From the NCBI RefSeq assembly GCF_008014675.1, contig NZ_VOXD01000014.1, forward strand, positions 62,001-126,000: a DNA stretch of 64,000 nucleotides. The letters run 5' to 3'. A program made the position numbers and the translations under genes. The notes beneath the pieces are model-generated. The model was not told the origin of the DNA and did not search any database. It saw only the letters and a program-made list of their open reading frames with translations. Positions 41,165-49,861 of this stretch are shown here, in pieces. Position 1 is the stretch's first letter. Each line of letters begins with the position of its first letter. Source of the DNA: Neolewinella aurantiaca. Lineage in GTDB: Bacteria > Bacteroidota > Bacteroidia > Chitinophagales > Saprospiraceae.

Positions 41165-43597
41165 TTAGCGCAACAACACAACCCCTCCTGAACGGGTAAT
41201 TTGCATAAGCCCGTTGAAATAACTTATGCCGTAAACGTAGTGGCCGTTGCCCGCCATCTTCCCGTTCACCGTGCCATCCCACCCTTCGGTGATGTCCTGC
41301 CCAACGTACACTTCCCCTCCCCACCGATCGAAAACCTGAAGGCTGAAATCGCTCACGAGGTTGCATTCGTCCGTATCCGGGAAGGCCCGGAATACATCGT
41401 TGATGCCATCGCCGTTGGGTGAGAAAGCATTGGGGAGATAAAGGCGGCAGCAATCACGAAAGCTGACTTCCACCGTGGTGGATGCATCCGAGCAGGCGTT
41501 GGCCCGCAGCAATTCGTAAGTGCCTCCCGTTCGGAATACCCGATCCGGGGTATCGGGTGTTCCGTCGGCCCAGGCGTAGCGAACGCCGGGCTCGGAGCCC
41601 GGCTGAAAAACGAGGCTATCGCCGAGGCAAACGCTCTCCTGCACGATGGCGGCGGTCAACTGCGGAGCATCTGCCGCAGCAGTTACGCGAACGGTAGCGG
41701 AGTCTTCGCGGCAGCCTGTGGTTACCCTCAGGGTGTATTCTCCGGGTTCATCAGCGAGAGTGGTTCTTGTTGTGTCACCGTTGCTCCAGCGGTAGGTGAG
41801 GCCGGCAATATCCGGTCCTTCCAGAACGAGCGCGGTTTCCGGGCAGAGCGTAGTGTCGGCCGGGAGGCCAAAAGGAGCGGGGAGATAGGGAGCGAGGCTG
41901 AAGTTGAAACTGAAAAAGTCTCCGCGTTCGCATTTCCCGGCGACGTTGACACCGATGATCCGTTCTCCTCCGGCTACTTCATCTCCCTCTATTCCGAAAC
42001 GGATGCGGGACAGGGTTGCGAGCAACAACTCGCTACTTCCGCCGGGCTCTTCCAGCATGAGCGTCAGGTTACGGCTACGGTTGCCGTTTGCCACAATGCC
42101 TGCGGGCAGGTCATCGACTTCGAGGAAATCCATTGCACCTGCGTTCGCGCCGCCTATCGACACCAATATCCGGGATACGCTGCCCGGCGGGGAGACCAGC
42201 ACCGCTGAATCAAGTAATAAAATGGGCGTTTCGTAGCAGGCCGGGTCGGGTATTGCAGCGGGAAAGGACGCGATGCGCGGGCATGTTTGATCCTGAGTAG
42301 CAGTAACGGGAACCGGCCGAAAAACCGGCGGATCGAAGCGTTCATCCTGGCGATCAAATGCGATGCCTGCTGCGGTGGAAGTCGGGAAGATTTCCCGCCC
42401 TGCGACGTTATCGGTGAGCGAATAACAATTCGCCACAGGATCGTTTAATCCAGGGCCGACACTGATGAGGAGCGCATCCGATCCGTCTTCGCCCGGGCAG
42501 AGGTTACCCCGGCCGTAGAAGTAGAACCCGCCGCCTGGCCTGGCGGCCAGACCGTTGAAATAGTTATTTGCATTTCGGGTACCGAAGGCGACATTCAGGG
42601 GCGTACCGGTACCGGCCACGTCGAAATCTGTTACCAGGCCAAAGTCGACCGACTCGTTGTCCAAACCGGAGCCGACAATAAGGAGCCGGTCTTGTCCGAT
42701 AGCGAGCAAATCGCGGGCCGTAGAGTATTGTGAGTTTATCCGCTGGAATGCGCCCGCCACTTCGAGGTTCTGGTCGATGATAATAGTTACGCCTACCCGG
42801 CCGCCTTCTACGCGGCGCGACCCGACGATGGCCAGAAAGCCCTGCGGCAACAGTTCCAGTGCTACCCCGGCCTCATCGGCACCATCCTCTCCCTCGGGGA
42901 AGTCGTAGCGTTGGCTACGAATGAGGCTGCCGGCTGGCGTGAACTCCGCAACGAAGTAGCCATTTTTTCCCGTCGGGCCTCCGGTGAGGTGGAAGTCTCC
43001 TGCGGCGAAGATGTTGCCGTTGGGCCCTATCTCGACATCAGTAAAGATGGAAAACTGATTACCGGGGATAGAGAATGCCCTGCGAAAGACCTCGTTACCC
43101 TGCGCATCGAGGCGGGAGATGATGGCCTCGTTGATGATGCCGGTGTTTCCGGCGACTACCACGCCACCGTCGGGGTAAGGTGCCATAGTGCGTATCTGTT
43201 CGTCGACCGTCTCTACGCCCCAACCGAAGCCGGTGGCTTCGCTCGTATTAGCGTTGACGAGGTAGACGACCCAGTCGTCTACAATTTCGAAAGGGGTGCG
43301 CCAGCAGCCTACCCAGAAGGTACTGTCGGTTTGGCGGGCCAGGGTCATACCCCGCGTTCTCAGGTTATAATCCGGGGTAATTGAACCAATTACTTCTCCC
43401 TGGCCGTTGAGCGTGAGCAATATTGCGTGATCTGTCCCGCTTGAATCCCGGGAATTCCCGACGGCGACCAGGCGTTCGGGGCTGAGCACGATTAGATCGC
43501 TGAGGCTTTCCGCACCACCAAAATCGTAGTAGCGGTGAAAATCCTGAGCGGAGCCTCCGGAGGAGAGAAAGAGACAGAAGAGTAGAAAACGGTACAT
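41165..43597 (-). CDS. Secreted protein with T9SS type B sorting domain
   Basis: 810 residues. Start chosen at the ATG that begins the signal peptide MYRFLLFCLFLSSGGSAQ. Residues up to about 430 form repeated beta units of the kind found in delta-60-like or propeller proteins (RLVAVGNSRDSSG, GGVVVAGNTG, NIFAAGDFHLTG, FLAIVGSRR, RLLIVGSGLDN). A middle region holds Ig-like repeats (LVLEGPDIAGLTYRWSNGDTT, VRYAWADGT), and the C-terminus LPNAFSPNGDGINDVF to GGVVLLR is a type B domain. It should be exported by T9SS and retained on the surface. No PorP/SprF gene is adjacent. Confidence 0.87.
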   Translation of the reverse strand: MYRFLLFCLFLSSGGSAQDFHRYYDFGGAESLSDLIVLSPERLVAVGNSRDSSGTDHAILLTLNGQGEVIGSITPDYNLRTRGMTLARQTDSTFWVGCWRTPFEIVDDWVVYLVNANTSEATGFGWGVETVDEQIRTMAPYPDGGVVVAGNTGIINEAIISRLDAQGNEVFRRAFSIPGNQFSIFTDVEIGPNGNIFAAGDFHLTGGPTGKNGYFVAEFTPAGSLIRSQRYDFPEGEDGADEAGVALELLPQGFLAIVGSRRVEGGRVGVTIIIDQNLEVAGAFQRINSQYSTARDLLAIGQDRLLIVGSGLDNESVDFGLVTDFDVAGTGTPLNVAFGTRNANNYFNGLAARPGGGFYFYGRGNLCPGEDGSDALLISVGPGLNDPVANCYSLTDNVAGREIFPTSTAAGIAFDRQDERFDPPVFRPVPVTATQDQTCPRIASFPAAIPDPACYETPILLLDSAVLVSPPGSVSRILVSIGGANAGAMDFLEVDDLPAGIVANGNRSRNLTLMLEEPGGSSELLLATLSRIRFGIEGDEVAGGERIIGVNVAGKCERGDFFSFNFSLAPYLPAPFGLPADTTLCPETALVLEGPDIAGLTYRWSNGDTTRTTLADEPGEYTLRVTTGCREDSATVRVTAAADAPQLTAAIVQESVCLGDSLVFQPGSEPGVRYAWADGTPDTPDRVFRTGGTYELLRANACSDASTTVEVSFRDCCRLYLPNAFSPNGDGINDVFRAFPDTDECNLVSDFSLQVFDRWGGEVYVGQDITEGWDGTVNGKMAGNGHYVYGISYFNGLMQITRSGGVVLLR
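42135..42151 (+). repeat. Dispersed element inside the type B sorted protein gene (antisense)
   Basis: GCACCTGCGTTCGCGCC on the plus strand, opposite to the gene, where it encodes part of a Gly/Ala-rich turn (GGANAGAM). Confidence 0.5.
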
Positions 43598-43702
43598 TCT
43601 GGTATCAAGATACTGCTGATGAGTCATTTGTGACCTGCGGAGCAGTGATAAATCCCGAATTGTCGCTATCCGATTGTTGGACATTGCATCTCAACCGGCA
43701 CT

Positions 43703-43720
43703 GCATCCTGCGTTCGCGCG
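43703..43720 (+). repeat. Dispersed element upstream of tgt
   Basis: GCATCCTGCGTTCGCGCG, a variant sharing CTGCGTTCGCGC with the copies at 39937 and 42135; 57 bases before the tgt start and oriented toward it. Confidence 0.5.
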
Positions 43721-43764
43721 GGGGAAATGGCCTGATAGTCTTGCAGCCTTACCCGGCTACTCCC

Positions 43765-43772
43765 TACCTTCG
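43765..43772 (+). promoter_or_regulatory. Candidate -7 element directly before tgt
   Basis: TACCTTCG, seven of eight bases of TAnnTTTG, ending five bases before the ATG. This predicts a nearly leaderless mRNA. Confidence 0.4.
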
Positions 43773-43777
43773 TGCCA

Positions 43778-44911
43778 ATGCAATTTAAGCTACACCATAC
43801 CGACCAGAAATCCGACGCCCGCGCCGGTACCATTACTACCGATCACGGTAAGATCAATACGCCCATCTTCATGCCCGTTGGCACCATCGGGACTGTGAAA
43901 GGTGTACACCAGGCCGAGCTGAAAGAACAGGTAAAAGCCCAGATCATCCTTGGCAACACCTACCACCTTTACCTCCGCCCGGGTATGGAGACGATGGAAG
44001 CGGCCGGCGGTCTGCACAAGTTCATGAACTGGAACGGTCCGATTTTGACCGACAGTGGCGGTTACCAGGTTTTCAGCCTCGCCCACCGGCGCAAGATCAC
44101 CGAAGAAGGCGCCACCTTTGCCAGCCACATCGATGGCTCACGCCACCTCTTCAGCCCTGAATCCAGCCTCGGCATTCAACGCAGCATCGGGGCCGATATC
44201 GTAATGGCCTTCGATGAGTGCCCGCCCTACCCCAGCACCAGGGAATACGCCAAAAACAGCATGGACCTTACCCACCGCTGGCTGGAACGGTGCGTGACGT
44301 TCATGAACGAAACCTCCCCGAAATACGGCCACAGTCAGGCCCTTTTCCCCATCGTTCAGGGTAGTAGCTTTGACGACTTGCGGACGAAGTCCTGCGAGTT
44401 CATCGCCAGCCAGGACCAACCCGGTAACGCCATCGGCGGCCTCTCCGTCGGCGAACCAATCGAGGATATGTACCGCATCAGTAAGCTCTGTTGTGACGTG
44501 CTCCCCAAAGATAAACCCCGCTACCTGATGGGCGTTGGTACCCCGGCCAACATCATCGAGTGCATCAGCCGGGGTGTTGATATGTTCGACTGCGTATTGC
44601 CCAGCCGCAACGCCCGCCACGGCGTGATTTATACCCGCAACGGGATTATGAACATGAAGAACGCAAAATGGCGTACCGACTTCTCGCCCATCGATGACCG
44701 GCCCGACGCAGCTCCTACTTCACAAACGCACACAAAAGCTTACCTGGCTCACCTCTTCCGGGTAGGTGAATTGCTCGGCCCGCAGTTGGCGACCTTGCAC
44801 AATCTCGCGTTTTACCTCTCGTTGGTCACCGAAGCACGAGAACACATCATCGAAGGAGATTTCGCAGACTGGGCAGCCAGCGTATTGCCGGGGTTGGAGC
44901 GGAAGTTGTAA
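43778..44911 (+). CDS. tgt: Queuine/preQ1 tRNA-guanine transglycosylase
   Basis: 377 residues from the ATG at 43778. Tgt exchanges the wobble guanine of GUN tRNAs for the queuosine precursor preQ1. The catalytic aspartates are in ILTDSGGYQVFSL and VDMFDCVLPSRNARHG, and QGS and GGLSVGEP line the pocket. The usual zinc motif CxCxxC is replaced: the segment between FSPIDD and KAYLAHLF reads RPDAAPTSQTHT, with no cysteine. From memory other Bacteroidota enzymes share this loss. A GTG two codons upstream is a possible alternative start. Confidence 0.95.
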   Translation: MQFKLHHTDQKSDARAGTITTDHGKINTPIFMPVGTIGTVKGVHQAELKEQVKAQIILGNTYHLYLRPGMETMEAAGGLHKFMNWNGPILTDSGGYQVFSLAHRRKITEEGATFASHIDGSRHLFSPESSLGIQRSIGADIVMAFDECPPYPSTREYAKNSMDLTHRWLERCVTFMNETSPKYGHSQALFPIVQGSSFDDLRTKSCEFIASQDQPGNAIGGLSVGEPIEDMYRISKLCCDVLPKDKPRYLMGVGTPANIIECISRGVDMFDCVLPSRNARHGVIYTRNGIMNMKNAKWRTDFSPIDDRPDAAPTSQTHTKAYLAHLFRVGELLGPQLATLHNLAFYLSLVTEAREHIIEGDFADWAASVLPGLERKL

Positions 44912-44917
44912 ATCAAA

Positions 44918-44951
44918 GCACCCCAATTCCCCGCGAAGGCAATTGAGGTGC
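44918..44951. terminator. Stem-loop after tgt
   Basis: GCACC-C-CAATT pairs with AATTG-A-GGTGC, ten base pairs and one mismatch, six bases after the tgt stop. No plus-strand T-run follows. Confidence 0.4.
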
Positions 44952-45167
44952 AAAAACAACATAACGTAAATCTTTTGCAGGGGTGTCTCGTAGTGGACAG
45001 CTCGTAGTAGATAGCGCTACCGTACTTTGCAGGCAGAGTAGCGTTACTCAATGCACAACACCCCTGCCGCGCATTGTAAAACCAGTGATTCTACGATGAC
45101 CTCTGCCGTTACTAACTCAACCGATCTTAACTGCGGTAAAGTTGCATTTACTAAATTACGGGCACCA

Positions 45168-46205
45168 ATGAAGAAGAAAGTAATCATGCCCGTCCGCGCG
45201 CAACTGCGCGGTTACCTGCGCAAGCACCGCCGCGAGGTAGATCTTCCCCTGCAGTACGAAGACCTCGACCGGTTTCAGCAGACCATTGACCTGATCAATC
45301 ATGCCGGCGAAGACACGCTTTGGCAAACCATTTTTTACGACGAGTACGAGCGCGCGCCCATCATGGAAGGGCTGAAAAAAATCTACGCCCACCTGCGGAT
45401 GGGCGGAGACATGTCAGCACTCGAGCATCTGGAAGTGGCCAGAGTAGATTACTGCCTGTTTGGAAACACCAAACCCTTTCGGGTCCGGATCATCAACCGG
45501 CTCAACGACAACTACGACCACTTTTACGTCAAGAAGACAGATGCCAACCGCGTGTACGGGCTTGAACTGGAAGAACTGCTCAGCCCCGAGTCCGTTCGCT
45601 ATCTGGTAGACGGCGACACCCTGATCGAGGAACACATCGCCGGCATCCCCGGCGACGATTTCTTCAAGAGTAAGCTCGATGATATTACCTTCAACCAGAT
45701 CCGGATGGCGAAGGAATTCGTCAAATTCAACGAGCGTTGCTTCGTTCGCCTCCTTGGCGATATGCGGGCCTACAATTACGTGATCGACATTACGCCCGAC
45801 ATCGAAGGCAGCCAGTTTCGCTTTCGCGCCATCGACTTCGACCAGCAGTGCTACGAGGGTAAAAAGTCGTTTTACCTGCCACAATACTTCAAGGAAAACA
45901 ACCCGATCATCAACCTTGGCATTCAGCATATCGGACCGCCTGCGGTCCGGCAATACCAACTCGAAGAGCGGGCGATGATCGGCGCCAGAATCAAGGTCGG
46001 CAACCGCCGCGTCCGGGATTTATTGAAGATTATATCTGAAGACGAAGTTTCCTTCGCCGAGAAAACCCAACAGCTCAAGGAAGAACTGAACGCCCACCAC
46101 GAAACTAAACTCTTCAACCGCTGCCGAAGCATGGGAGATGTTTTACAGGCGCAACTACGACTCTCGTTGGAGAAAGACTTCCGGCAGAGTTTGGGGAGTA
46201 TGTAG
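45168..46205 (+). CDS. Uncharacterised protein with kinase-like motifs
   Basis: 345 residues from the ATG at 45168 (MKKKVIMPVRAQ). Not a recognised family, but the order of motifs follows the protein-kinase/aminoglycoside-phosphotransferase fold: FYVKK (possible ATP-binding lysine) near 121, LIEEHIAGIPGDDFF (hinge-like) near 150-164, LLGDMRAYNYVID near 195-207 (catalytic-loop-like D and N), and AIDFDQQ near 221-227 (metal-binding D). There is no signal peptide or membrane segment. The frame extends 39 codons upstream to 45051, but that part looks like leader. A possible -7 element TAAAGTTG lies at about 45136. Function is inferred only weakly; the gene stands alone between tgt and the ABC-F gene. 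Confidence 0.75.
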   Translation: MKKKVIMPVRAQLRGYLRKHRREVDLPLQYEDLDRFQQTIDLINHAGEDTLWQTIFYDEYERAPIMEGLKKIYAHLRMGGDMSALEHLEVARVDYCLFGNTKPFRVRIINRLNDNYDHFYVKKTDANRVYGLELEELLSPESVRYLVDGDTLIEEHIAGIPGDDFFKSKLDDITFNQIRMAKEFVKFNERCFVRLLGDMRAYNYVIDITPDIEGSQFRFRAIDFDQQCYEGKKSFYLPQYFKENNPIINLGIQHIGPPAVRQYQLEERAMIGARIKVGNRRVRDLLKIISEDEVSFAEKTQQLKEELNAHHETKLFNRCRSMGDVLQAQLRLSLEKDFRQSLGSM

Positions 46206-46267
46206 AGCCCGGCACTGCCGCAGGCGGATGAGCGGCAACAGCGTCAGCACTACCTACTGCTTAGATC

Positions 46268-48142
46268 CTACCCCACCAGTTCCATCCATTCCATTTCTTT
46301 TTCCTCGATCTGCTCGTTGAGCTCGTTGAGCTCACGGCCGAGGTCGGCGATTTTATCGGGGTTCAGTCCGGTTGGATCGAGGAAAATCTTATTGATCTTC
46401 GACTTGGCTTCCTCCAGTTTTTTCAGTTGGCCCTCGATGCGGCGAATGGCTTTGCGGGTCTCCTGAGACATGTGTTCCTGGGGCTCCTCTTTTTTGGGCG
46501 CGGCCGCAGGTGCAGTGGAAGCCTTTTCGGCGAGGGCTGCTTTCTCGGCGGCCAGTTCTTCCTTGCGGGTGGCCCGGTACTCTGTGTACAGGCCGTTCCA
46601 ATCGCGGAGGTTGCCATCTTCTTCGAAGATGAAGAGATGCTGACAGATTTTGTCCAGAAAGAACCGGTCGTGAGAAACGATAAGTACACAGCCGGGGAAG
46701 TCGATCAGGAAATCCTCAAGAATATTGAGGGTCATGATGTCCAGGTCGTTCGTCGGCTCATCGAGAATGAGGAAGTTGGGGTTCTTCATCAGGATGGTGA
46801 GCAAGTAGAGGCGTCGGCGCTCTCCTCCACTCAGCTGACTGATGTACACCTGCTGTTGCTTATCGGGGAACATGAAGCGGTTCAGCAGGCCGCGGGCGGT
46901 CAGTTTCTGGCCTTTCTCGAGTGGGATAAACTCGGCAATTTCACGAATGGCTTCGATGACGCGCTTGTCTTTGTCGAGGTTAATACCATCCTGGGTGTAA
47001 TAGCCGAAGTGCGTATTTACGCCGTGCACGACCTTACCGGTATCCGGTTCTAGCTCTTTCGTGAGCATGTGTAGCAGGGTCGACTTGCCCGCCCCGTTGC
47101 GACCTACGATGCCGGCCCGCTCGCCTTTCTGGAATTTATAGCTGAAGCCCTTCACCAGCGTCCGGTCTCCGTACGACTTACCGATGTTGTGCGCTTCCAG
47201 AATTTTTCCGCCAAGACGCTGGCCTTTTATCTCGATGGTGAGTTCGTCTTCGCTGCGGTGGCCACTGACTTTATTTTTCAGCTCGTGAAAGTCCTTGATG
47301 CGGCTTTTGGCCTTCGTACCCCGCCCCGATGGCATCCGGCGGACCCATTCGAGTTCTTTCTTCATCCGCTTTTTGTCCTTGTCCAGTTCAGCGGCTGAGG
47401 TTTCTTCGCGGATGGATTTCTTCTCCAGAAAATCGGAGTAGTTGCCGGTGTAGTGGTAAATGTTGCCGCCGTCGAGTTCAATGATACGGTTACAGACACG
47501 CTCCAGAAAGTAACGGTCGTGCGTCACCATCAGGAGGGTGAGGTTGGTAGACTGCAGCCACTCTTCGAGCCACTCGATCATGTCCAGATCGAGGTGGTTC
47601 GTCGGCTCATCCATGATGATGAGGTCGGGCTCATCGATGATGAGTTTGGCGAGGGCAACGCGCTTGCGTTGGCCACCGGAGAGGGTGCTCACCTTTTGGT
47701 CGAACCGCTCGATGTTGAGTTTGAAGAGCACCTCCTTGATGCGGGCCTCAATATCCCAGGCCTGGAGGCGATCCATGCGGGTGAGGGCATTTTGCAGCTT
47801 CTCGGGTTGGTCCGTCCGGCTGAGGGCTTCTTCGTAGTCGCGCACTGCGCGGACCATTTCGTTGTCGGAGTTGAACACTGCATCCATTACCGTTGCGTCT
47901 TTACCGAAGTCAGGTTCCTGCGGCAGGTACGCCATACGGGCGTCTTTGTGAATGTAGACTTCTGACCCCAGCCCTTCGGGCAGGTCGATGCCGGCGGCGA
48001 CGCGCAGCAGGGTGGATTTCCCCGTACCATTCTTGGCCACCAGAGCGACCTTGGTGTTCCTGGCCACCTGAAGGCTTACGCGGTCGAAGAGGACTTTTTC
48101 GCCGTATATTTTAGAAACGTCGGTTAGTTCGAGATAGACCAC
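46268..48142 (-). CDS. ABC-F family ATPase (Uup/EttA-like)
   Basis: 624 residues without membrane helices. Two ABC domains: Walker A AKNGTGKST and GRNGAGKST, signatures LSGGQRKR and LSGGERRR, Walker B LIIMDEPTNHLD and FLILDEPTNDLD. The linker between them is basic and helical, as in ABC-F proteins that act on the ribosome. A C-terminal coiled coil (about 560-620, RRIEGQLKKLEEAKSKINK, ELNELNEQIEEKEMEWM) resembles the DNA-binding tail of Uup. An APAAAP linker at 544-549 before the coiled coil is encoded by a dispersed repeat copy. Cytoplasmic; probably a ribosome-associated translation factor rather than a transporter. Confidence 0.93.
   Translation of the reverse strand: MVYLELTDVSKIYGEKVLFDRVSLQVARNTKVALVAKNGTGKSTLLRVAAGIDLPEGLGSEVYIHKDARMAYLPQEPDFGKDATVMDAVFNSDNEMVRAVRDYEEALSRTDQPEKLQNALTRMDRLQAWDIEARIKEVLFKLNIERFDQKVSTLSGGQRKRVALAKLIIDEPDLIIMDEPTNHLDLDMIEWLEEWLQSTNLTLLMVTHDRYFLERVCNRIIELDGGNIYHYTGNYSDFLEKKSIREETSAAELDKDKKRMKKELEWVRRMPSGRGTKAKSRIKDFHELKNKVSGHRSEDELTIEIKGQRLGGKILEAHNIGKSYGDRTLVKGFSYKFQKGERAGIVGRNGAGKSTLLHMLTKELEPDTGKVVHGVNTHFGYYTQDGINLDKDKRVIEAIREIAEFIPLEKGQKLTARGLLNRFMFPDKQQQVYISQLSGGERRRLYLLTILMKNPNFLILDEPTNDLDIMTLNILEDFLIDFPGCVLIVSHDRFFLDKICQHLFIFEEDGNLRDWNGLYTEYRATRKEELAAEKAALAEKASTAPAAAPKKEEPQEHMSQETRKAIRRIEGQLKKLEEAKSKINKIFLDPTGLNPDKIADLGRELNELNEQIEEKEMEWMELVG
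46496..46513 (-). repeat. Dispersed element inside the ABC-F gene (encodes APAAAP)
   Basis: On the minus strand GCACCTGCGGCCGCGCCC, identical to the consensus, in sense orientation in the linker before the coiled coil. Confidence 0.65.
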
Positions 48143-48171
48143 GGTTGGTAATTTGGTTCGTTGAAATTCGG
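48143..48171 (-). repeat. A/C-rich leader motif before the ABC-F gene
   Basis: On the minus strand CAACGAACCAAATTACCAAC leads directly into the start codon. It closely matches the hisA leader (3869-3901) and the nqrD-nqrE gap. Confidence 0.35.
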
Positions 48172-48189
48172 TGCGCTGCTTGCGGGCGG

Positions 48190-48197
48190 CGAAGATA
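48190..48197 (-). promoter_or_regulatory. Candidate -7 element for the ABC-F gene
   Basis: On the minus strand TATCTTCG, 48 bases upstream of the start; TTG lies about 22 bases further upstream as a possible -33. Confidence 0.4.
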
Positions 48198-48532
48198 CGG
48201 TTTCCTGTAGAGTGAACGTCAATTAACGGTCTTGGTGTTCCAGACCAGCGCGAAGTCCTGTTTAGCCTTGCAGCAGGGGAATATCCCGGCCGGATTCCGT
48301 CCCAAGCGAGAGCGCGCCGAGCATCCTCCGGATGCGGGCCACCGGAAGGTCACGAACAAAGGCATTGATGTTTCGCCACAACTTCGCCTCTACAGAAGGA
48401 ACACCCTACCTCAGAAGAGCGCCGCGCCCGGAGGGCGCGGAAAGGTAAGTAGCGAGAAAGACCCCACCTTTGCCTCAACCCCTCCCTCTGCACCTGCGGC
48501 CGCGCCAGCAAAAAAGCATCAGGCTTCTTGGC
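48198..48532. other. Intergenic region between the ABC-F and LysE genes
   Basis: No supported gene. It holds a perfect eight-base hairpin CCGCGCCC-GGA-GGGCGCGG at 48422-48440, a plus-strand CACCTTTG at about 48471, and the dispersed element at 48490-48506. The plus-strand promoter-plus-repeat arrangement has no gene downstream on that strand. Confidence 0.4.
48490..48506 (+). repeat. Dispersed element at the 3' end of the LysE gene
   Basis: GCACCTGCGGCCGCGCC, identical to the 17-base consensus, 27 bases from the LysE stop and oriented into it. The same 3'-end placement is seen at 28913 near the cyclase stop. Confidence 0.6.
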
Positions 48533-49105
48533 CTACAACCATACCCGGATCGCCAAAACGACCCCGAACACCGCAAGCGCCAGTGCGCCAAACCGCTGCA
48601 CACGCCGCACCATCTCCGGCGTGAGGAACTCCCGCAACTTCCGGGCGCTGAGCACCTTGATGCAATCGGTAAGGATCACGGTAAGGATTAAACCGGTGTA
48701 CACCGCCAGTGCAGCATCATCGGAGAGCTCCCGGTCATGAATCTGGGTGACGCTGAAAAACGACCAGAAAGAAATCGTAAACGGATTAAACAGGTTGATC
48801 CCGAAGCCCTGAGCGAAAGCGCTCAGTAACCCGCGGCGATTGGGTACTACGCGCTCTGCCGTGAAATCGACAGGCTCACGAAACCAGCCGACAATGGCGA
48901 CGATGAGCAAGATTGCCCCGCCGATGGTACCGATTACTTTGGTAAGATAGATACTGTCGGAAATTTTGTCGAGCCCACCTAAGCCAAAATGGGTTGCGGC
49001 GGCAATAGAAACATCACTTATCCAAAAACCCATCGCCCCGGCAAACGCGGCTAAAGTCCCCCGCCGAAGACTCAGCTGCAACAACAATACCAGCAGCGGG
49101 CCCAC
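48533..49105 (-). CDS. LysE/RhtB family exporter (start uncertain, coding extends upstream)
   Basis: From the GTG at 49103-49105 there are 190 residues with about five membrane helices (GLGGLDK, NLFNPFTISFWSFF typical of the family, with the conserved NP). The GTG lies inside the first helix: the same frame upstream reads TYFLEGIRAGLVLSLLVGPLL, the family's N-terminus. No ATG, GTG or TTG occurs between that and the in-frame stop near 49188; ATT at 49163-49165 is the best-placed alternative. The family exports amino acids or similar small molecules; the substrate is unknown. Confidence 0.82.
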   Translation of the reverse strand: MGPLLVLLLQLSLRRGTLAAFAGAMGFWISDVSIAAATHFGLGGLDKISDSIYLTKVIGTIGGAILLIVAIVGWFREPVDFTAERVVPNRRGLLSAFAQGFGINLFNPFTISFWSFFSVTQIHDRELSDDAALAVYTGLILTVILTDCIKVLSARKLREFLTPEMVRRVQRFGALALAVFGVVLAIRVWL

Positions 49106-49223
49106 CAGAAGCGACAGGACGAGGCCAGCACGGATGCCTTCCAGAAAATAGGTTGATGAATTAATAAGACTGATAGATTTATTATGCGCTCACGAGTTCA
49201 GGACAACAAAGGGGAACTGCTGG

Positions 49224-49271
49224 TAGCGTGACAGGGGAGACTTCGTACGCGAAGTTTCAATTCCATCACGC
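49224..49271 (-). terminator. Nested hairpin downstream of bcp
   Basis: Outer arms TAGCGTGA and TCACGCTA enclose ACTTCG-TACG-CGAAGT at 49240-49255. On the minus strand it follows the bcp stop by 12 bases; no good T-run. Confidence 0.4.
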
Positions 49272-49282
49272 TATCGCTTTGT

Positions 49283-49744
49283 TTATTCCTCGTCGGCCAG
49301 GATTTGCTCCGCATGCACTTTGGTTTTGACTTTGGTGTAAACGCGGTCGATTTTACCATCCTCATCGATCACGAAAGTTGTGCGTAGAACACCATCGTAT
49401 TCGCGTCCCATGAACTTTTTAGGTCCCCAGGTTCCGTAGGCATCCATCATTTCGTGCTCCTCATCGGCCAGCAGCGGCATCGGCAGATCGTGCTTCGCGA
49501 TGAATTTGAGGTGCTTCGCGGGTTTATCCGGGCTCACTCCAAGAAGTTCATAGCCCTTCTCCTGAAGCTCTCCGAAGCTGTCCCGCAAAGAACAGGCAGC
49601 GGCCGTACAGCCGGGCGTGTCGTCTTTTGGGTAGAAGAAAATGATCAGTTTCTTTCCTGCATAATCAGAAAGAGAAACGGTGGTACCGTCCTGAAGAGTG
49701 CCGGTAAAATCGGGGGCGAGATCGCCAGGTTGTAATGTAGTCAT
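49283..49744 (-). CDS. bcp: Thioredoxin-dependent peroxiredoxin Bcp
   Basis: 153 residues from the ATG at 49742-49744 (MTTLQPGDLAPDF). Bcp reduces peroxides with a peroxidatic Cys46 in FFYPKDDTPGCTAAAC and a resolving Cys51 five residues later, the classic spacing. Conserved GVSPD and DEEHEMMDAYGTWGPKKF are present. Cytoplasmic. The frame extends 42 codons upstream but the domain begins at the chosen ATG. Confidence 0.95.
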   Translation of the reverse strand: MTTLQPGDLAPDFTGTLQDGTTVSLSDYAGKKLIIFFYPKDDTPGCTAAACSLRDSFGELQEKGYELLGVSPDKPAKHLKFIAKHDLPMPLLADEEHEMMDAYGTWGPKKFMGREYDGVLRTTFVIDEDGKIDRVYTKVKTKVHAEQILADEE

Positions 49745-49849
49745 GGCTAAAACAACAGCCGTCGGAGTGCAGAGTTCAGCAGTTTGGGCACGGCTTGCGG
49801 CAATCTCCCGGTAATCGGGCTTCTTCATTCTTATTTCTGACCGCAGCCC

Positions 49850-49857
49850 TACCTTTG
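49850..49857 (+). promoter_or_regulatory. -7 element directly before the small membrane protein
   Basis: TACCTTTG, ending four bases before the ATG at 49862; predicts a leaderless mRNA. Confidence 0.5.
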
Positions 49858-49861
49858 CCTC

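Noticed and set aside
48232-48624. Plus-strand 130-codon frame between the ABC-F and LysE genes
   Set aside because: Pro/Ala-rich translation of the GC-rich hairpin and the dispersed element, overlapping the LysE gene antisense.
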